A stretch of 64,000 bases of DNA from Polyangiaceae bacterium (GTDB lineage Bacteria > Myxococcota_A > Polyangia > Polyangiales > Polyangiaceae), in contig JAICQQ010000008.1 of assembly GCA_025937785.1 (NCBI GenBank), positions 1 to 64,000 of the forward strand. The letters run 5' to 3'. Below are positions 54,301-62,798 of the stretch, one piece after another (within the stretch, counting starts at the first letter, position 1; every line of letters begins with the position of its first letter). Position numbers and translations under genes: made by a program. The notes under the pieces were generated by a model. That model saw nothing but the letters and a program-made list of their open reading frames with translations, made no database searches and was not told where the DNA came from.

Positions 54301-54722
54301 TGCTCGTGGGCAGACGCCTGGAAGAGGCGTTGCCCGGCAGCGCCACCTGCGTCTTCGATCCGCTGCCGAGCGCCGAGGCACGAGCCGAGCTCGCCGAGCT
54401 AGTGGCCCTCTACCACGTCGGACACGAAACGCCGCTCCCGCTGTTTCCCGCTGCTTCGAAGGTGTACGTCGAGCAGCTCCTGAGCGCCAACGGGAACGCC
54501 GATGCCACGAAGGCCTTGACCAAGGCCCGGGACGAGTTCCTGCCCAGCTACGGGGCCGCCTTCTCCGAGGGCAGCGACCCATACGTGGTGCGCGCCTTCC
54601 AGGGCACCGATCCGCTAGCGAGCGCTGCGGGTATGCTCCAAACCCGCGTAGACTTCAGCTCGGCGAGCCTCCGAGTCTTCGAACCGATGTTGAAGAGCCG
54701 CCGCAGCGAGGTGAACGCATGA
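51390..54722 (+). CDS. recC: Exodeoxyribonuclease V gamma subunit
   Basis: MERLVDVLAEVVRAPVGDALEPETILIQSKGMERWLSNQLALRHGVFANARFPFPRGFID; FLLSPSPEYF; LGMNDGEFPR; upstream of recB and recD. Confidence 0.95.
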   Translation: MQVHRSHRMERLVDVLAEVVRAPVGDALEPETILIQSKGMERWLSNQLALRHGVFANARFPFPRGFIDEVFDAVVPDLEPAAGSATYSREVLTFAILTLLPGLLADPAFAPLHGYLEDDAEAVKRVELAERIAHVFDQYLVYRPRLLLKWEKGQGADWQAKLWRALRKHLGGQHFASRAQRFFQEWSPLLVAPGVLPRRVSIVGVSALPPIYLKILDRISERCDIQLFLLSPSPEYFAQLRSLREVGRGRKGPAELAFDDPAFDDFQGNPLLASFGRTGREFQFTLERDTLYRETERDLFASEPGATLLEVLQQDIVALHDRSGPDAVKHELAAGDRSLQVVSCHSPMREVEVLRDQLLGMLDDDPTLEPGDILVMSPNIEAYAPLIDAVFGVDPRDPLQIPYRITDKSERASNLYAKALLQLLAVVSGRVTASEVLDLLQQGPVQRQLGIDASEVPDLGLLIHQAGIRWGIDATHRERFAQPARAKNTWRFGLERLLLGVALPADGDTLFAGAAPAEDVEGDSAALVGKLAALLETLTWACAEVVRQRSVADWVGFVRELCRRALAIEDREAWQERAVFELTQALAESAARAGFHEAISLAPIVDRLTAHFETERVSHQFLAGGITFCALLPMRSIPFRVIALLGMNDGEFPRTQTALSFDLMAEDPEPGDRSLKDEDRYLFLEAILSARQCLLVSYVGRGVQDNAELPPSPVVSELVDYATAAFLRNGTRVNLVTEHPLQPFNPHYFRPDSAPLFSFSSADARGAEALSRYRSAPEPFLQAPLNPIEQRASVDLEELIRFYQNPARGFLQNRLGVFLEGDPRLVEDREPIELDPLEQHELGMLLLDRALKEPDDTSLQAFVEATGVLPDGTVGSLLYQDTWRAVRHIADRARPWLVGPRKKPHPVSVDCNGTRVTGHLRQLYASAQLYWQYARVKPKNELALWLRHLAWMAGIRSSGVPSAGHPGVCSVLVGRRLEEALPGSATCVFDPLPSAEARAELAELVALYHVGHETPLPLFPAASKVYVEQLLSANGNADATKALTKARDEFLPSYGAAFSEGSDPYVVRAFQGTDPLASAAGMLQTRVDFSSASLRVFEPMLKSRRSEVNA

Positions 54723-57700
54723 AGCCGCTCGACCCACTCGCGCTGCCGCTGAGCGGCGTTCACCTGATCGAGGCCAGCGCGGGCACGGGCAAGACCTACA
54801 CGATCACGTCCCTGTTCCTGCGGCTGCTCCTGGAACGCCAGCTGACGCTGGACCAGATCGTGGTGGTGACCTTCACGAAAGCGGCGACCGCAGAGCTATC
54901 ACACCGGATCCGCGCGCGCTTGCGCGAGGCTCTCTCTGTGCTCGACGAACAGCACGTGCTCGACGAACAGCACGTGCTCGACGAACAGCACGCGCTCGAC
55001 GAACAGCAGCTCGACGAACAGCGGCTGCTCGACGAACAGCAGGCACCCGACGCTGGCGCCTCCGGCCGGACCCTGGACCCCGCGCTGGTGGAGATCTTGG
55101 CGCGCTGCTCGAACAAGACCGCTGCACGGCGCCAGCTCGTGAGCTCCCTGCAGCAGATGGACCAGGCCAGTATCTTCACGATTCACGGGTTCTGCCAGCG
55201 CATGCTGCTCGAGTACGCCTTCGAAAGCAGGATTTGCTTCGACGTCGACCTGGTGATCGACCAGCGCCCGCTGATTCAACAGATCGTGCAAGATTTCTGG
55301 GCGAAAGAGGTCACGGTCCTCGACGAGGCCCGCGTCCGCTTCTTACAGCGCACGGGTACCGGGCTCAGCGATTTCGTCTCACTCGCCTTCGCCGCGATCC
55401 AATGGCCTGACATGCCGTTGGTGGACGCACCCGCGGAACTCGACACCGGGGCAGCGCTCGAGCGCTACCTGATGACTCGCAGTCAGGCTCAGGCGATCTG
55501 GCACAAGTCGGGGGAAGAAGTGCGCCAGATGCTCTTGGGAACCACGGCGTTGAACCGGCGTTCGTACAAGCCGGAGACGCTCGAACGCTGGTTCGACGAT
55601 CTCGATGAGTTGTTCCGTACCGACGGGCGCAGCATGCACAACTTCACCGACGCGGTGCAGCGCCTCAGCCGCTCGACCCTCGCGGAGTTCACGAATTCGG
55701 GCAGGCCCACGCCGGAGCACAGATTCTTCGAAGCCTGCGAATGGCTGTGTGCGGCGCATGCCCAAGCCTCCGCAGCCTTCGACCACTGGCTCACGCATTT
55801 CAAGGGGCGCCTGGTCGCCTATGCCCGCAGCGAGGCCCGGCGTCGCAAGCTCGAGGGGCGCCTGGTGTCGTTCGACGACCTCCTGCAAAAAATGTCCGAG
55901 GCGCTCGCCGGCCCTCAGGGCGAAGTGCTCGCCAAACGCATCCGCAAGAAGTATCCGGCAGCGCTGATCGACGAGTTCCAGGACACCGACCCGATTCAGT
56001 ATGCGGTGTTTTCCAGGATCTACGGCAAGCAGCAGAGCTCGCTATTTCTGATCGGCGATCCGAAGCAGGCGATCTATGCCTTTCGCGGCGCTGACATTTT
56101 CGCCTATCTGAGGGCCGCCGCCGACGCGGGCGCGAACACCTGGACCCTGGCCACCAACTACCGGTCTGACGTGTCGTTGGTCCGGGCACTCAATGCGCTA
56201 TTTCGGCGACCCTGGCGCCCCTTTCTGCTCGACGGCATCTCGTACGTCGAGGTCGCGCCGCGACCGGGGGCCAGCGACGCCTTGCACCAGCCGGGCGTAC
56301 CGGACTCACAGCGGCGGCTCGAGGTTCTCTTCCTCGAGCGGTCGACGCTGGGTATCGGGCAGCGCGCCATCAGCCGGCGCTTCAGCGAGCAGTCCCTCCC
56401 CGACTGGGTCGCAGCGGACATCGCTCGGTTGCTCGCGAGCGGTGCCACCATCGGCGATGAACCGATTCGACCCAACGACATAGCCATCCTGACGCGGACG
56501 AACCAGCAGGCCCACGAAATGGGGCACGCCCTCCGGCGCTTGAGGATTCCCAGCGCGCTGATCGGCGACACCAGCGTCTTCGACAGCAAAGAGTCGACCG
56601 AAATGCGGCTCTTGCTGCGAGCCATGGCGGACCCCCAGAGCGGCGGCGCGCTGCGAAGCGCGCTCTGCACACCCTCGATGGGCGTCAGCGCCGCCGAGCT
56701 CGCCGAACTCGCGAGCAACGAGGCGGGCTGGGAGCATTGGGTGGACGCGTTCCGCCGCCTGCACGAGCTCTGGGAGACCCGCGGCTTCGTCCACGCGATG
56801 CAGACGCTGATGCGCGAACGCGAGGTGAGCGCACGTGCGCTCGCCCTGCTCGACGGCGAGCGTCGCATGACCAACCTGCGCCATCTTACCGAGCTCTTGC
56901 ACCAGGCCGAATCGGACCAACACCTCGGGGTGAGCGGGCTTTCGTCGTGGTTCGACGAGGTCGTCTTCAACCCTGCCGCACGTGAAGGTTTGGCGCCCGA
57001 CACGCTGCAGATCCGGCTCGAAAGCGACGACCACGCCGTGCGCTTGACGACGATGCACAAGAGCAAGGGCCTCGAGTACCCCATCGTCTACTGCCCTTAC
57101 CTCTGGCGCGACGCCAGCCTCTTCAAGCAAGAAACCAAGCACCTCAAGGTGCACGACGACGATGGCTCGCACCAACTCAGGCTCGATCTGCGCCCGGTCG
57201 AGGCCAAGACGGCAGCGCTGGCCGCAGCCCAGCGTGAGGCGCTCGCCGAACATCTCCGGCTGGCGTACGTGGCGCTCACCCGCGCGAAGCACCGGACCGT
57301 CGTGGTCTGGGGCGCCTTCGGTCACGCCGAGAACTCTCCGCTCGGTTACCTGTTGTATCAAGCCGCGGGTGAGCTGGGGGCGCTGTCGGAAACTCCCGCG
57401 GGCCGCGTCGCCAAGATGACGGACAGCGAGCTCTTGCGTGGCCTCGCAGAGCTGGAGAAGAGCTCCGAGGGCGCCATCTCGGTGCGACCGCTCGAGCCGG
57501 AACCCGCTCCGCCATACCTGAAAGAAGCCGCTGAGGTAGAGCGGTTCGCCGCGCGACCGCTGACCCGAGTCATCGATCGCAGCCAACGAACCACGAGCTT
57601 TTCGCAGCTCACGCAGCACCACGCGCGCGAAACCCTGGTGGCGAGCCTTGGCAAAGACGTCGACGACGTGCTGCCGCAGATCCCCCCGAACTCGGCCGAA

Positions 57701-58564
57701 CCGCTCGGTGAGCCGGTCGCGCTCGCAGAGTTTCCGAAGGGAGCCCGCACTGGTGAGCTGCTTCACGCCATCCTCGAGCACGCGGATTTCACGAGCCCGG
57801 CCTCGCTCGAGGCACAGGTGACCGTCGAACTGCAGCGCTACGGCTTGGCGGCGGACGAGTGGTCGAACATGGTGTTAAGTGCGCTCTCGAACGTGCTCGC
57901 GACCCGCCTTTCGAGCACGTCCGAGCTCGAGCTTTCGAAGCTGACACCGAGGCAGCGCGTGAGCGAAATGGAGTTCACGCTGCCGCTCGGGGCGCAGCGA
58001 GGCTCGCGCGCTCGGGGGGCGCTCTTGAGCGCCGCCCGCTTGGCGTCCGTATTCGAACACCACGCGCCGGAGCTCGGCTCCGCTTACCTCGAACGCGTCA
58101 AAAGCCTGGGGTTCAGCCCGCTTTCCGGCTTCATGCGCGGCTTCATCGACCTCGTCTTCGAGTACGACGGCCGATTCTTCGTGGTGGACTACAAGTCGAA
58201 TCATCTCGGCGCGCATGCCTCGGACTACGCGCCCGCGTTGCTCCGGGCGCCCATGGCAGAGCACCACTACTACTTGCAGTATCACCTCTACGTGACGGCG
58301 CTGCACCGTCACCTCGGCGCGCGGCGCCCGGGCTACGACTACGATCGCGACTTTGGCGGGGTGTACTACTTGTTCCTGCGCGGCATGGCGCCCCAGCATC
58401 CCAGCGGGAGTGGCGTGTTCTTCGATCGCCCGGCGCGCGGGCTGATCGAAGCGCTGTCGGCGCTGTTCGAAGCCGAGCCAGAGGCCGAGACACGCGCGGC
58501 CGCCGCCTCGAACACCGCAGCCTCGTCCGAAACCATGAGCTTCACGCCGGGGGGCCTCGCATGA
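54719..58564 (+). CDS. recB: Exodeoxyribonuclease V beta subunit, with an in-frame DEQ-rich repeat insertion
   Basis: MKPLDPLALPLSGVHLIEASAGTGKTYTITSLFLRLLL; VVVTFTKAATAELSHRIRARL; LIDEFQDTDPIQYAVF; LIGDPKQAIYAFRGADIFAYL; TMHKSKGLEYPIVYCPYLW; nuclease FFVVDYKSNHLG. Start overlaps recC stop. Confidence 0.97.
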   Translation: MKPLDPLALPLSGVHLIEASAGTGKTYTITSLFLRLLLERQLTLDQIVVVTFTKAATAELSHRIRARLREALSVLDEQHVLDEQHVLDEQHALDEQQLDEQRLLDEQQAPDAGASGRTLDPALVEILARCSNKTAARRQLVSSLQQMDQASIFTIHGFCQRMLLEYAFESRICFDVDLVIDQRPLIQQIVQDFWAKEVTVLDEARVRFLQRTGTGLSDFVSLAFAAIQWPDMPLVDAPAELDTGAALERYLMTRSQAQAIWHKSGEEVRQMLLGTTALNRRSYKPETLERWFDDLDELFRTDGRSMHNFTDAVQRLSRSTLAEFTNSGRPTPEHRFFEACEWLCAAHAQASAAFDHWLTHFKGRLVAYARSEARRRKLEGRLVSFDDLLQKMSEALAGPQGEVLAKRIRKKYPAALIDEFQDTDPIQYAVFSRIYGKQQSSLFLIGDPKQAIYAFRGADIFAYLRAAADAGANTWTLATNYRSDVSLVRALNALFRRPWRPFLLDGISYVEVAPRPGASDALHQPGVPDSQRRLEVLFLERSTLGIGQRAISRRFSEQSLPDWVAADIARLLASGATIGDEPIRPNDIAILTRTNQQAHEMGHALRRLRIPSALIGDTSVFDSKESTEMRLLLRAMADPQSGGALRSALCTPSMGVSAAELAELASNEAGWEHWVDAFRRLHELWETRGFVHAMQTLMREREVSARALALLDGERRMTNLRHLTELLHQAESDQHLGVSGLSSWFDEVVFNPAAREGLAPDTLQIRLESDDHAVRLTTMHKSKGLEYPIVYCPYLWRDASLFKQETKHLKVHDDDGSHQLRLDLRPVEAKTAALAAAQREALAEHLRLAYVALTRAKHRTVVVWGAFGHAENSPLGYLLYQAAGELGALSETPAGRVAKMTDSELLRGLAELEKSSEGAISVRPLEPEPAPPYLKEAAEVERFAARPLTRVIDRSQRTTSFSQLTQHHARETLVASLGKDVDDVLPQIPPNSAEPLGEPVALAEFPKGARTGELLHAILEHADFTSPASLEAQVTVELQRYGLAADEWSNMVLSALSNVLATRLSSTSELELSKLTPRQRVSEMEFTLPLGAQRGSRARGALLSAARLASVFEHHAPELGSAYLERVKSLGFSPLSGFMRGFIDLVFEYDGRFFVVDYKSNHLGAHASDYAPALLRAPMAEHHYYLQYHLYVTALHRHLGARRPGYDYDRDFGGVYYLFLRGMAPQHPSGSGVFFDRPARGLIEALSALFEAEPEAETRAAAASNTAASSETMSFTPGGLA
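54938..55042 (+). repeat. 18-bp (one 15-bp unit) tandem repeat inside recB encoding VLDEQH-type units
   Basis: gtgctcgacgaacagcac x3 (54938, 54956, 54974), gcgctcgacgaacagcag (54992), ctcgacgaacagcgg (55010), ctgctcgacgaacagcag (55025-55042). Confidence 0.97.
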
Positions 58565-60405
58565 CTGCCGCGCTCGCCTCGCTGTGGAAAGCCGGCATTC
58601 TGAGTGAGCTCGACTACCAGTTTTCCTCCGGCGTGGCGCGTCTCGCCGGCGAGACGAACCTGGACGTGCTGATGGGGCTCGCGCTGGCTAGTCGCCAGAC
58701 CGCAGCGGGGCACGTGTGCGTCGATCTCGCCGTCTTCGCCGGCGCGCCCGGCACTACCGAGACGGGCGACCCCGCCGAGCTCGCTTTCCACTGGCCCGAC
58801 CTCGAGCGCTGGGCCGAGAGCCTGCAACAGAGCCCGCTAGTGTCGCGCGGCGACGCACGCGCGCCGCTCGTGCTCGATCAGCATCGGCGTCTGTACCTAT
58901 ACCGCTACTGGGAGCACGAGCGGCGCATCGCCGAGCTCTTGCGCCAACGTCTAGGCCTCGCCTCCGAGCCGATCGATCGCGCCCTCTTGCGCGACGGCCT
59001 GCGGCGGTTGTTCGAGCCGATGGGCTCGGCGGACACACAACGGGACGCTGCGTTGCTCGCGCTGACCGAGCGCACCTGCACGATCGTCGGCGGTCCAGGC
59101 ACCGGCAAGACCTCGACCGTGGCGAGGATCCTGGCCCTGCTCACCGAGCAGTCGCTGGCGCAGCGTGGTGCCGGCCTCGAATGCCTCTTGTTGGCGCCCA
59201 CGGGCAAAGCGGCGGCCCGCTTGGCCGACGCGATCAAGGCCGCCAAGGGCCGGCTGGCGTGCGCACCGGAGGTGCTGCAGGCGATCCCCGAAGAAGCGTC
59301 CACGATTCATCGGGCGCTAGGCAGCCGGCGCGGCTCCGTCACACGCTTCTATCACGACCAGGAGACGCCGCTGATCGCCGACCTAGTGCTGGTCGACGAG
59401 GCGTCGATGGTGGACGTCGCCCTCATGCGGCGCCTGCTCGAAGCAGTGCCGCCGGCCGCGCGCTTGGTCTTGCTCGGCGACCGTCACCAACTCGCGTCCG
59501 TCGAGGCAGGCTCGGTGCTCGCGGACATCTGCGGCGGCGAGCGACAGCCCGGCTACGCCACCCCGCTCGTAGCGCGCGTGGCCGAGCTTTCGGGGTTCGA
59601 GCTGCCTAGCCGCGGCGCCATGGATTTCCGCATCACCGACAGCGTCATCGAACTCACCAAAAGTTATCGGTTCAGCACCGATAGCCCGATCGCCACGTTC
59701 GCCAGCGCGGTGAACGGGGGCGAGGCCGCGCTTGCGGTGAGCGTGCTCGTCGCCGGTGCAGAAGGCAGCGCGCTGCGGCTCGAGAGCGTCGCCGACACCG
59801 ATGATCTGTTGCGGCGGTTGGAGCGTCACGTGGTGGCACGGCTCAGGTCGCACGCCGACTCACGCGACCCCGCCGTCGCGCTCCGCCGGCTCGATGAGTT
59901 TCGCGTGCTCTGCGCCCACAAGAAGGGCCCGCTCGGCGTCGAGAACGTGAACCAACGACTCGAAGCTGCTCTCGAGCACGCCGGCATCATCCAGGGCGGA
60001 GCTCGCTGGTACCCCGGACGACCGGTGCTCGTCACCGCCAACGACCACCAACTCAAGCTTTACAACGGTGACGTGGGGCTGGTCGCGCGGACGCGCGAGG
60101 GGGCCTTACGCGTGTTCTTTCCCGGCGGCGGCGGCGAGCTGCGCTCGCTGTCACCATCACAGTTGCCACCGCACGAAACCGTGTATGCCATGAGCATTCA
60201 CAAAAGCCAGGGCTCCGAGTTCAAGGAGGTGGCGATCGTGCTGCCCCGGCCCGAATCGCCCTTGCTCACCCGCGAGCTCCTGTACACCGCCGTGACCCGG
60301 GCGCGCGAACGCGCGGTGTTGTACGGCGATCCCGAGAGCGTGCGAGCGGCGGCGAAGAATCCCGTCGCCCGCGCTTCGGGGCTGGCTGCGTTGCTTCACG
60401 GCTGA
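58561..60405 (+). CDS. recD: Exodeoxyribonuclease V alpha subunit
   Basis: MTAALASLWKAGILSELDYQFSSGVARL; RTCTIVGGPGTGKTSTVARILALL; LVLVDEASMVDVALMRRLL; HETVYAMSIHKSQGSEFKEVAIVLP. ATGA overlap with recB. Confidence 0.96.
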   Translation: MTAALASLWKAGILSELDYQFSSGVARLAGETNLDVLMGLALASRQTAAGHVCVDLAVFAGAPGTTETGDPAELAFHWPDLERWAESLQQSPLVSRGDARAPLVLDQHRRLYLYRYWEHERRIAELLRQRLGLASEPIDRALLRDGLRRLFEPMGSADTQRDAALLALTERTCTIVGGPGTGKTSTVARILALLTEQSLAQRGAGLECLLLAPTGKAAARLADAIKAAKGRLACAPEVLQAIPEEASTIHRALGSRRGSVTRFYHDQETPLIADLVLVDEASMVDVALMRRLLEAVPPAARLVLLGDRHQLASVEAGSVLADICGGERQPGYATPLVARVAELSGFELPSRGAMDFRITDSVIELTKSYRFSTDSPIATFASAVNGGEAALAVSVLVAGAEGSALRLESVADTDDLLRRLERHVVARLRSHADSRDPAVALRRLDEFRVLCAHKKGPLGVENVNQRLEAALEHAGIIQGGARWYPGRPVLVTANDHQLKLYNGDVGLVARTREGALRVFFPGGGGELRSLSPSQLPPHETVYAMSIHKSQGSEFKEVAIVLPRPESPLLTRELLYTAVTRARERAVLYGDPESVRAAAKNPVARASGLAALLHG

Positions 60406-60503
60406 ACTGGGCCTCGGGCGACGAAAAAGCCGCCTACCCCGGCCCCGCCTGATACCGTAGCTTGTGTGTCGATGGATCGGCGTAGCCTGCGAGCGCTCGA
60501 ACG

Positions 60504-61544
60504 ATGAACTTGGAAATCTTGATCGGTTCCATCGTCCGCCAAACGACGGTGTTGATCGCCCAGCTGGCCACTTCCGGCGGCGCACGTGCGCCCCTGGCTC
60601 ATATTGCGAACCAGGTGTTCAGTGACCTGGCGCGAGAGCTCGAGCGGCAGGGCTTGAGCCGCGTCGTCACGGCGGATCTGTTCGGGATCTCGCTGCGCTC
60701 CTACCAGCGCAAAATGATCCGCCTGCGTGAGAGCTCCAGCGACCGGGGTCGGTCGATGTGGGACGCCGTGCTGCAGTACCTCGTGTCGCGCGGCGTGACG
60801 ACGCGTGCGGAGGTGCTGGAGCGGTTCAATCGCGACCCTGAGCCCATCGTGCGCGGCCTCTTGAGCGATCTGGTCCAGAGCGGGTTCGTCTTTTCGTCCG
60901 GATCGGGGGCCCACACGCTCTACCGAGCCACCAGCGAAGACGAGCTGACGGCCGTGCGCCAGAGCCAGGCCGCGCGCGGTCTCGACGAGTTCGTGTGGGC
61001 AGTCGTGTACCGGCACGGCCCGCTCGCTGGTGAGCGGCTGAGCGAGCTAGTCGCTGTCGACGACGAACAACTGGCCACCGTGCTCGAACGGCTGTGCCAG
61101 AACGGCCGAGTCACGGCGAACAGCGAGGGCGGTGTCACGCGCTATTCGAGCCAGGGGTTGTTCCTGCAACAGGGTGCCGGCGTCGGCTGGGAAGCGAGCA
61201 TCTACGACCACTTCCTGGCCCTGGTGCGGACCATCTGCAGCCGGCTGGAGGATGCGCCCGATGCGCGCGAGTACGCGCCGTACACGGGCGGCTCCACCTA
61301 TAGCTTCGACGTAGGACCGGGACACCCGATGCGGGAGGAAGTGCTGAGCACGCTGGCTCGGTTTCGCGAGCGTGCTAGCGACCTTCGGCAACGTGTCATG
61401 GCTCACAACGACGCGCACGGACCACCCGAAACGGTCGAGCGCGTCGTGGCCTACGCTGGACAATCGGTGATTCGCCAATTCGACGAGGCCCTCGAGCGGG
61501 AGAGGGCGGACAAGGAAAATGGAGAACCAGATGAAAGCTCTTAA
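60504..61544 (+). CDS. Winged-helix/HTH protein of unknown function (resembles DUF6502-type myxobacterial proteins; family tentative)
   Basis: LVTADLFGISLRSYQRKMIRLRES-like HTH (read as LSRVVTADLFGISLRSYQRKMIRLRES), then winged-helix-like repeats VLERFNRDPEPIVRGLLSDLVQSGFVFSSG and LSELVAVDDEQLATVLERLCQNGRVTA. Confidence 0.5.
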   Translation: MNLEILIGSIVRQTTVLIAQLATSGGARAPLAHIANQVFSDLARELERQGLSRVVTADLFGISLRSYQRKMIRLRESSSDRGRSMWDAVLQYLVSRGVTTRAEVLERFNRDPEPIVRGLLSDLVQSGFVFSSGSGAHTLYRATSEDELTAVRQSQAARGLDEFVWAVVYRHGPLAGERLSELVAVDDEQLATVLERLCQNGRVTANSEGGVTRYSSQGLFLQQGAGVGWEASIYDHFLALVRTICSRLEDAPDAREYAPYTGGSTYSFDVGPGHPMREEVLSTLARFRERASDLRQRVMAHNDAHGPPETVERVVAYAGQSVIRQFDEALERERADKENGEPDESS

Positions 61545-62781
61545 AACTTGGGTTCTGTGGGCGGGACTCATCGTGGCGGCTTGTGGCGGCGCCTCCTCGA
61601 GCGGCTCGTCCAACAGCGAAACGCACTTCCTCGGACTCTGCAGCGGCGATGACTGCGGAGACGGGCTCAGCTGCATCTGCGGGGTGTGCACGGTGACGTG
61701 CGACCCTGCCGCCAGCTGCGGCGCGCTGAACGCGAACGCCATCTGCGCCTCGTCGAGCTCGAGTTCATGCGGCGACGACACGGCTCCGTCGGTCTGCGAC
61801 GTCGACTGCGACCGCGACGGCGACTGCGCCTCCCTCGGGGCGGGCTTCGAGTGTCAGGCCGGTGTTTGCCGGCAGCCGGGTTGTGTGGCCGAAGGGCGCG
61901 TCTACGAAGAGGGCGCGACGTTCGAGGTGGACTGCAACACCTGCACCTGCGGCTCCGACGGTGAGGTGGCATGCACTCGAGCGGCTTGTGTCGACACCTG
62001 CGAGTACGACGGCAACACCTACGACATCGGCGAAGAGTTCTCGGCCACCGATGGCTGCAACACTTGCACGTGTTCCGTTGACGGCGTGCTGTGCACCGAG
62101 ATCGGATGCGGCGGCAACACCTGCGAGTACGACGGCAACACCTACGACATCGGCGAAGAGTTCCCCTCCTACGACGGCTGCAACACTTGCGGCTGCACCG
62201 CGGACGGCGTGGTCTGTACCGACGCCGCCTGCGTGGACGGCTGCACCATCGACGGGATACACTACGATCTCGGCGAGAATTTTCTTGCCGACGACGGTTG
62301 CAACACCTGCAGCTGCGGCGAAGACGGCGTGACCTGCACCGCCGTCGGCTGCCACGGCGTGAGGTGCGTGTACGACAACACGATCTATGACATCGGCGAG
62401 GAATTTCCTGCGGCGGACGGGTGCAATACCTGCGCTTGTACGGCGGACGGTGTGGCTTGCACCGACGCAGCTTGCGCCGGGTGCCAAGTGGGTGACCGCT
62501 TCTACGAGTACGGTGACAGGTTTCTTGCCGACGACGGTTGCAACACCTGCTCTTGCGAAGAGGACGGTGCCGGTTGCAGCCAGGGTGACTGCTCGAAACC
62601 CGAATGCATGATGCCCTTCGAAGCGGGCGAGTGCCTGGCGTTCGTGCCCGTCTTCTACTACGACGCCCAGGCGGCCCGGTGTCTCGAGCAGACGTACGGC
62701 GGCTGTGGGGGCAACGACAACCGCTTCGAAACGCTCGAGGCGTGCCAGCAGCGGTGCCAGGAGTTCGACAACGGCGATTGA
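61531..62781 (+). CDS. Cys-rich lipoprotein with six pacifastin/VWC-like modules and a C-terminal Kunitz/BPTI domain
   Basis: Signal/lipobox MKALKTWVLWAGLIVAAC. Six modules of the form C-x16-18-CNTCxC-xxDGxxC(T/S)xxxC. C-terminal CMMPFEAGECLAFVPVFYYDAQAARCLEQTYGGCGGNDNRFETLEACQQRC. Confidence 0.85.
   Translation: MKALKTWVLWAGLIVAACGGASSSGSSNSETHFLGLCSGDDCGDGLSCICGVCTVTCDPAASCGALNANAICASSSSSSCGDDTAPSVCDVDCDRDGDCASLGAGFECQAGVCRQPGCVAEGRVYEEGATFEVDCNTCTCGSDGEVACTRAACVDTCEYDGNTYDIGEEFSATDGCNTCTCSVDGVLCTEIGCGGNTCEYDGNTYDIGEEFPSYDGCNTCGCTADGVVCTDAACVDGCTIDGIHYDLGENFLADDGCNTCSCGEDGVTCTAVGCHGVRCVYDNTIYDIGEEFPAADGCNTCACTADGVACTDAACAGCQVGDRFYEYGDRFLADDGCNTCSCEEDGAGCSQGDCSKPECMMPFEAGECLAFVPVFYYDAQAARCLEQTYGGCGGNDNRFETLEACQQRCQEFDNGD
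61994..62580 (+). repeat. ~120-bp tandem domain repeat within the inhibitor-like gene
   Basis: 47-nt identical segment acacctgcgagtacgacggcaacacctacgacatcggcgaagagttc at 61994 and 62117 (123-bp spacing). tttcttgccgacgacggttgcaacacctgc identical at 62281 and 62521. Confidence 0.9.
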
Positions 62782-62798
62782 GTCCGGACAGCGCCGGC

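Noticed and set aside
54119-54718. N-terminal 200 aa of the long ORF 54119..58564
   Set aside because: Out-of-frame reading of recC. RecB begins at ATG 54719 with the ASAGTGKT Walker A.
54938-55042. CRISPR-like repeat
   Set aside because: Units are contiguous without spacers and are in frame inside recB, so it is a minisatellite
61531-62781. Eukaryotic contamination explaining Kunitz/pacifastin-like domains
   Set aside because: Intronless, GC-rich, with a bacterial lipoprotein signal, overlapping a bacterial gene and flanked by recBCD and a VWA-type lipoprotein gene
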